A stretch of 64,000 nucleotides of DNA from Cudoniella acicularis. Lineage: Eukaryota > Ascomycota > Leotiomycetes > Helotiales > Helotiaceae. This document shows, one piece after another, positions 59,865 through 64,000 of the stretch. The notes under the pieces were generated by a model. That model ran no database searches. It was not told the DNA's origin and saw only the letters and a program-made list of their open reading frames with translations. Position 1 is the first letter of the stretch. Each line of letters begins with the position of its first letter. The stretch is from assembly GCA_013054445.1 (NCBI GenBank), contig JAAMPI010000041.1, positions 1 through 64,000 of the forward strand. The letters run 5' to 3'. Made by a program: the position numbers and the translations under genes.

Positions 59865-60671
59865 ATGGTATATGAGCAACAAGGCCGCATTGAGGAAGCA
59901 GCAATCTTATTCAAGGACGTCTACTCAACATGGAACAAGACTTTCGGGTCCAAACATCCAGCAACATTAATGTCACATAGCGCGCTCGCATCAGCATACT
60001 TCAAGCTTGGCAAAGTCGAAGATTCCATTGCCACCTACCGCGATTTTCTCTCCCGCCACCGTCAAGAATACAGCCACGATTTAAGCCACTTCGTGGTACG
60101 GGATCCCGCATCGAGCTTGGCATACGTGCAGCTCCTTTCTGAGCATAAGCTTGGCGCCGAAATCGACTTTTCAGACTTCAACGATACCAAGCCTCTTGTT
60201 GAGAAAAGAGATTTCCAGATTGAGCATTTCAAGGCCCTGAAACTCGCGATTGAGTGTGACGCTAAGGACTCTAAGGAGTATTCGATGGCTCGGAAAACGT
60301 TGCACCAAATCCTTCTAAAATCGTCTGACAATTTCACTCGAGAGGCGCTATAGGCAGTCTTTTCGATCAAACTGTTTGAGAAGAGAGAGAGTTCCCAGAA
60401 GCGTGTACTTGTACAATTAGTTACTTGAAGGATCGAAGAACGTAGGGAGATATTCTCTGAGAAAGAGTTAGCTTGTGTCTGGGATGCACTTGGACTTCTG
60501 CGGAAAGGCAAGAATAAGGAATCCGAGGATAAACTTCTTGAACAGGGGTTGGAATGGAAGGATCGGGTCAAGGGATGTCTTCGGATTCTGGTTGGCGGGC
60601 CAATAGCAGATACTGCTTTTTCCACCGGGACAGCGGTGGCTCTTATTGAGAAGAAGTGGTCAGATGACTGA
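59865..60671 (+). pseudogene. TPR (kinesin-light-chain-like) protein fragment
   Basis: From 59865 a frame of 162 codons starts GMVYEQQGRIEEAAILFKDV and continues STWNKTFGSKHPATL, MSHSALASAYFKLGKVEDSI and ATYRDFLSRHRQEYSHD, which are tetratricopeptide repeats of the type found in fungal NB-ARC/TPR proteins. A TAG stands at 60351-60353 and a TGA at about 60423-60428. Beyond each the same frame stays coherent (VFSIKLFEKRE, EERREIFSEKELACVWDALG, LLEQGLEWKDRVKGCLRIL) to a final TGA at 60669-60671. The 5' part is absent, and the MITE lies about 400 bases upstream. Both stops are explained by single C-to-T or G-to-A changes. Confidence 0.65.
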
Positions 60672-61071
60672 GTTCCGCAGTTAGTACTAGGCGTGAGTTT
60701 GGACTCCTTGTTTGTACAATTCTTAGCACGGCAACAATGCAGTGAATGCACAACTTGTTATTTTTCCACTTTTTGCAATTTGAGCTAAATCAGAGTGAGT
60801 AGTCCTTTGCATTGAAACAAAATCAAGTTTGAACAATTCTGAATCGAAAGACCAATTACGTACAATCCCGTTTGATCTTCATGCTTTAACCCCAGCTTTG
60901 AGCGTGGCGAAGCCTGTATCAGATCTCCCTTTTCGCTGTGCCGCATCAGCCAACAAATCGTGAGAACTTACTTGTACCCCTCAATTCTCCGCCCTTTTAC
61001 ATTCATTCATTCATAAACTGCATAGCATATCTTAAACGCAAAATTCAATCAAACTTTTAATATTGACGAAA
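60672..61071. other. Intergenic
   Basis: Spacer and probable promoter of the next gene. Nothing else seen. Confidence 0.5.
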
Positions 61072-61661
61072 ATGGCTTCCTTACCACAACCAACTTTCAA
61101 ACAAACCTTTAACAATGCAGCTTTATATCTTCAAATGATCTGCGTATCCACCGGTCTCGCCAAACTGGTCTTTTTCAATGGCCGTTATTCTGGTTTCGGA
61201 ACTCCTTTTAGCACCATGTGAATTCACTTTCTTACTCCCTCAAACCTTCCTCCCTATTCCTCACAACCCAGACTTACCAAAAACAAAACCACAGAATAAC
61301 CCTCCTCTCCCTCCCCTTCCTGTCTCATCCTCCTCTACGCACTTACCCTCCAAATAAAACATGTCGAAATCGTAAGAGCAAACACACTGGTGATCGAAGT
61401 GTGTAAATCGAGCTTGGTATCGCTTAGTTGGATTCTGTCGCTTATGGCAGTTTTGATCGGGGATCAGGGGTTGTTGGGTTGGGTTTTGGCTGGATTGGTG
61501 ATTTTGTAAGTCCATTGTTTTGTTTTATTTTGAGAGGGTCTGAAGTAGTGGATAATAGTTGGCTAACACTGAGGGTTTATAGCGGCGTGTTTTATCCAAC
61601 TTTGTTGATTGCTATTCGTGGTAGGAAGGAGACGGAGGAGGGTAGAATTTTGCTGCCCTGA
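61072..61661 (+). pseudogene. Small multi-helix membrane protein, frameshifted
   Basis: Exon 1 starts MASLPQPTFKQTFNNAALYL (ATG 61072) and runs to GFGTPFSTM at a GTGAAT donor. After a CACAG acceptor the frame gives ITLLSLPF but then needs a shift of one or two bases near 61320 to continue LILLYALTLQIKHVEIVRAN, SSLVSLSWILSLMAVLIGDQ and GLLGWVLAGLVI. A last exon (61583-61661) reads GVFYPTLLIAIRGRKETEEG to a TGA. About four hydrophobic segments are seen, and the total would be near 165 residues. The family is not recognised. An unusual splice site might rescue it, but none was found. Confidence 0.5.
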
Positions 61662-62114
61662 GCGGAAGTAAAACTTCTTGTTTGGATTTTATGGGGAAAA
61701 GATTGCTTTTAGAAAGAGTGTGTGGGGACGAGGTAGAACTGTTGTCATCGACTTGGAGCTGTTGAACTGTAACGTCGCAGAGGCATGTTTGCCGAAGATT
61801 TGAGATTCGGCCTGCGGGCCATTGATAACATATAGAAGAAAGAAGAAAGAAGAACGATATAACTTATTTTTTTTACGAGGCATTTTTCCAATACTAGGAT
61901 AAAACGAAGGCTGGAATGTTCTTCGTACTAAGTTAATACATCCACAGTAGGATAGTGATTGAGACTGAGACATGTTCAGTATAAGCTCTCTCTTTAATTT
62001 GATACCTATGTAATTAATAGCTAACATAGCTGAGTTATTTTACTAGTCGCGTCTTCATAATATTGCATCGAAAACAAATCATATTCCGTGTCGCGACCAG
62101 TGGCATGACCCCCT

Positions 62115-62166
62115 GAAACACTTCAAAATAGTTAAATCCCCACAAAATTAAAAGCCTCCTAATTAG
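62115..62166 (+). repeat. Dispersed AT-rich motif, copy 3
   Basis: Reads gaaacacttcaaaatagtta, then cacaaaattaaaag and ctaatta. It is closest to the copy 800 bases downstream. Confidence 0.4.
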
Positions 62167-62914
62167 AACAGCAAGAAATTTAAAAGACCGAATTCTGTGA
62201 TATCATTTTGCTGTATTTATTAAATATACTCGGACTGCGTCGAGAATATCGGACAACCAATCAGAGGGCTTTACTCGGCTGGACTTTATTGCTAAGGGCC
62301 GCATTCGATACCTAGGTATCCAACCTACATAGGGTAGTGTTAAGAATACCTCACAGGAGCAAAATCGCTCACCTTTATAAAGCGAAATATTACTACATTA
62401 CGAAAGGACATGAAAAGAGACCAATTACTACGATATCTATAGGTTACTGTCCTATTGTGAATACCTTAACTAGCTTCCTTTCCTTTAATAATTTCCACGG
62501 CCCTCACGAAAAACCAGACCGAGTATCAACATAAAATAATTAACCTGGAAAAGTTTTCATTCTCAAAAATAGACTTTAAAGATTACATTGTGTCCTCATT
62601 TAACACTTATCAATACAGGACAGATCAAATGACAGTTTCCACAACGAACACGTGTTAAGACTGATATCCAGTCCGGTAATCTGTCAAGTGCATCCAGGCA
62701 CCAGCAGACGTCAAAACCCCAGTAATTGTTTACAGAACGAAGACGTAACTTTAATATGCCCGCAACGATTGTTCAGTAAAATTATAAACTTAAATACAAC
62801 AACAAAAGCGTGATTCAAACCCTCGAACGATGCACCTCTGTTGGTTGCGTAGCAGAAGTTTGAATAGGATAGAGAGAGGGGCACAGCATACGAAATAGAC
62901 GAGAACATGAAAAT

Positions 62915-62966
62915 GAACACTTCAAAATAATTAAGTAACTACAAATTAAAACTCTAACTAATTTAG
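62915..62966 (+). repeat. Dispersed AT-rich motif, copy 4
   Basis: Reads gaacacttcaaaataattaa, then tacaaattaaaact and ctaattta. It aligns with 62115-62166 over about 50 bases with mostly single-base differences. Confidence 0.4.
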
Positions 62967-63911
62967 GCGAATAGCTATTGCCCAACGACTTGTATATTTA
63001 ACCTTGAAATCTTAGCTTCATTCAAAGTTACAGAACTTTCGAAGTGAATTTCTTGTAAGAGACTGTCTTCGGGTTTCCGTGCGCTGCAAGCACACTCATC
63101 TACAAAACAAAAGAACGACCGTTCTGACTTGGAATATAGAAACTTCTTGTTAAATTTAATTTGAGATGGAAAGATTATAAATTAAATCAGCCGCTAGTAT
63201 ATGTGTGTACAGTACAGCACAAGCAAAGAACAGCGTATGCCTCTTAGCAGGCTACGATACCAAGTGACCAAACAAGTCAACAGTGGCGCATCAATAAACA
63301 GCCACAGTAACATATATTTCCTCCCCTCCCCCGATTCCAAGCGCCGTGAAAGAAGCCAGCAAGCCACCTTCACGCGTGTCTCTAACAGCTTGGCACCGAG
63401 CATAACACAGCATAACATAGCCCTCCACATTCTCGCCTAAACCCTCCCCTCTCCTCCCCCCTGAAAATTGAACGAGCAAACCCCCATAATTGATGCCTAA
63501 CCTTACTTCCAAAAACAACCACGTGTTAAATTCCTGAGATACTCTACACGCATAAAGCAATAAACAACTGCACTCCGTAAAGCAGTGCCTGCGAAAATAT
63601 ATAAATGAAACAGTGATACTTGGTTGGTGGCGGAGTTTGCAGTCTCGTGTATCGTGTAACGTAATCAGCCCGACTCTCCTACGCAAGTAATTCCTAAATT
63701 GGAGGAGCTGTTGGGGCTGCTAAGTTGGAGGCATGGGAGGGGAAGGGGAGGATTAGGCATCCCATCAACTCACTTTTATAATAAACAAGTCCCCTCACCT
63801 CACCTCGCCATTACCCCACCCATCTTCTTCCTTCCTCAACAGCATCCCATACTAACAAAATTTTCTGCCCTTTTAACTTTACCTTGAATTTTTAAGCCGT
63901 AATAAGCAAAA

Positions 63912-64000
63912 ATGGACGCACCAGCCAGACCCACCGCCAAAGCCGTATTCAGAGAATTAGCGCTGTACGCGCAGGCCGTGGCAATACCAGCGTGCTGGGC
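63912..64000 (+). CDS. 5' end of a gene continuing beyond the window
   Basis: The ATG at 63912, in context gcaaaaATGG after a pyrimidine-rich leader, opens a frame to the window edge (MDAPARPTAKAVFRELALYA, then QAVAIPACW). Only 29 codons are visible and no family can be named. Confidence 0.5.
   Translation, partial: MDAPARPTAKAVFRELALYAQAVAIPACW

Larger units (their letters stand above)
61662..63911. other. Intergenic, AT-rich, with repeat copies
   Basis: No supported gene. It includes two copies of the dispersed AT-rich motif, and an inverted actagtcgcg/cgcgaccagt pair at 62043-62101 that could mark another small element. The last 200 bases are pyrimidine-rich leader of the gene at 63912. 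Confidence 0.55.

Overview
The window is nuclear DNA of a filamentous ascomycete (Pezizomycotina). Three things show this: genes with several short GT...AG introns (about 45-90 bases), families confined to or typical of filamentous fungi (SAT4/Pth11-like rhodopsin-domain protein, group II G-protein alpha subunit, fungal tyrosinase, Zn2Cys6 factor, DMATS-type prenyltransferase), and a RIP-like mutated repeat block. The protein styles look most like Leotiomycetes, but that placement is my impression and was not computed. One ambiguous base (n) lies at 25984, inside an intron.

Bases 1-10650 are a repeat block with no intact gene. It has kept its CpG but lost CpA/TpG, and it holds long decayed reading frames interrupted almost only by TAG and TAA, as expected from repeat-induced point mutation. 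Two mosaic arrays (about 3490-5190 and 8520-9780) share segments, some direct and one inverted. The first array is more heavily mutated.

From 10.65 kb to the end, intact genes alternate with gene relics. Intact genes: small secreted protein (15.3-15.9 kb), G alpha (22.6-23.9), spermidine synthase (25.7-27.2), RBR ubiquitin ligase (32.1-33.05, N-terminus probably missing), tyrosinase (35.7-37.2), rhodopsin-domain membrane protein (39.8-41.2), 91-residue membrane protein (42.5-42.75), cysteine-containing secreted protein (44.8-45.2), HGH1-type protein (46.7-48.05), seven-helix-like membrane protein (48.5-49.7), Rab-family GTPase with a terminal frameshift (52.3-53.4), YKT6 SNARE (53.9-54.9), and a gene entering from 63.9 kb.

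Relics with frameshifts, nonsense codons or truncations: a cysteine-rich surface protein (12.4-13.4), sugar transporter (17.0-18.95), cyclase-family protein (20.2-20.9), omega-amidase (28.6-29.1), DMATS prenyltransferase (30.8-31.7), an unknown frame split by a solo LTR (33.85-34.45), aldo-keto reductase (55.7-56.9), an unknown conserved protein (57.0-57.5), a Zn2Cys6 factor (58.25-58.98), a TPR protein (59.9-60.7), and a frameshifted membrane protein (61.1-61.7). Non-autonomous repeats include a 372-base solo LTR with a perfect 5-base target duplication, a 279-base MITE with 40-base inverted ends, and a dispersed ~50-base AT-rich motif in four places.

Functionally, the surviving genes are mostly cell machinery (G-protein signalling, polyamine synthesis, membrane traffic, protein folding and turnover) plus secreted or surface proteins. 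The lost genes are mostly accessory metabolism, transport and regulation. I saw no CRISPR array, no rRNA and no convincing tRNA. I did not find a clearly new biological system. The strongest observations are the decayed repeat block, the LTR insertion into a coding frame, the Rab tail frameshift, and the high relic density between intact housekeeping genes.
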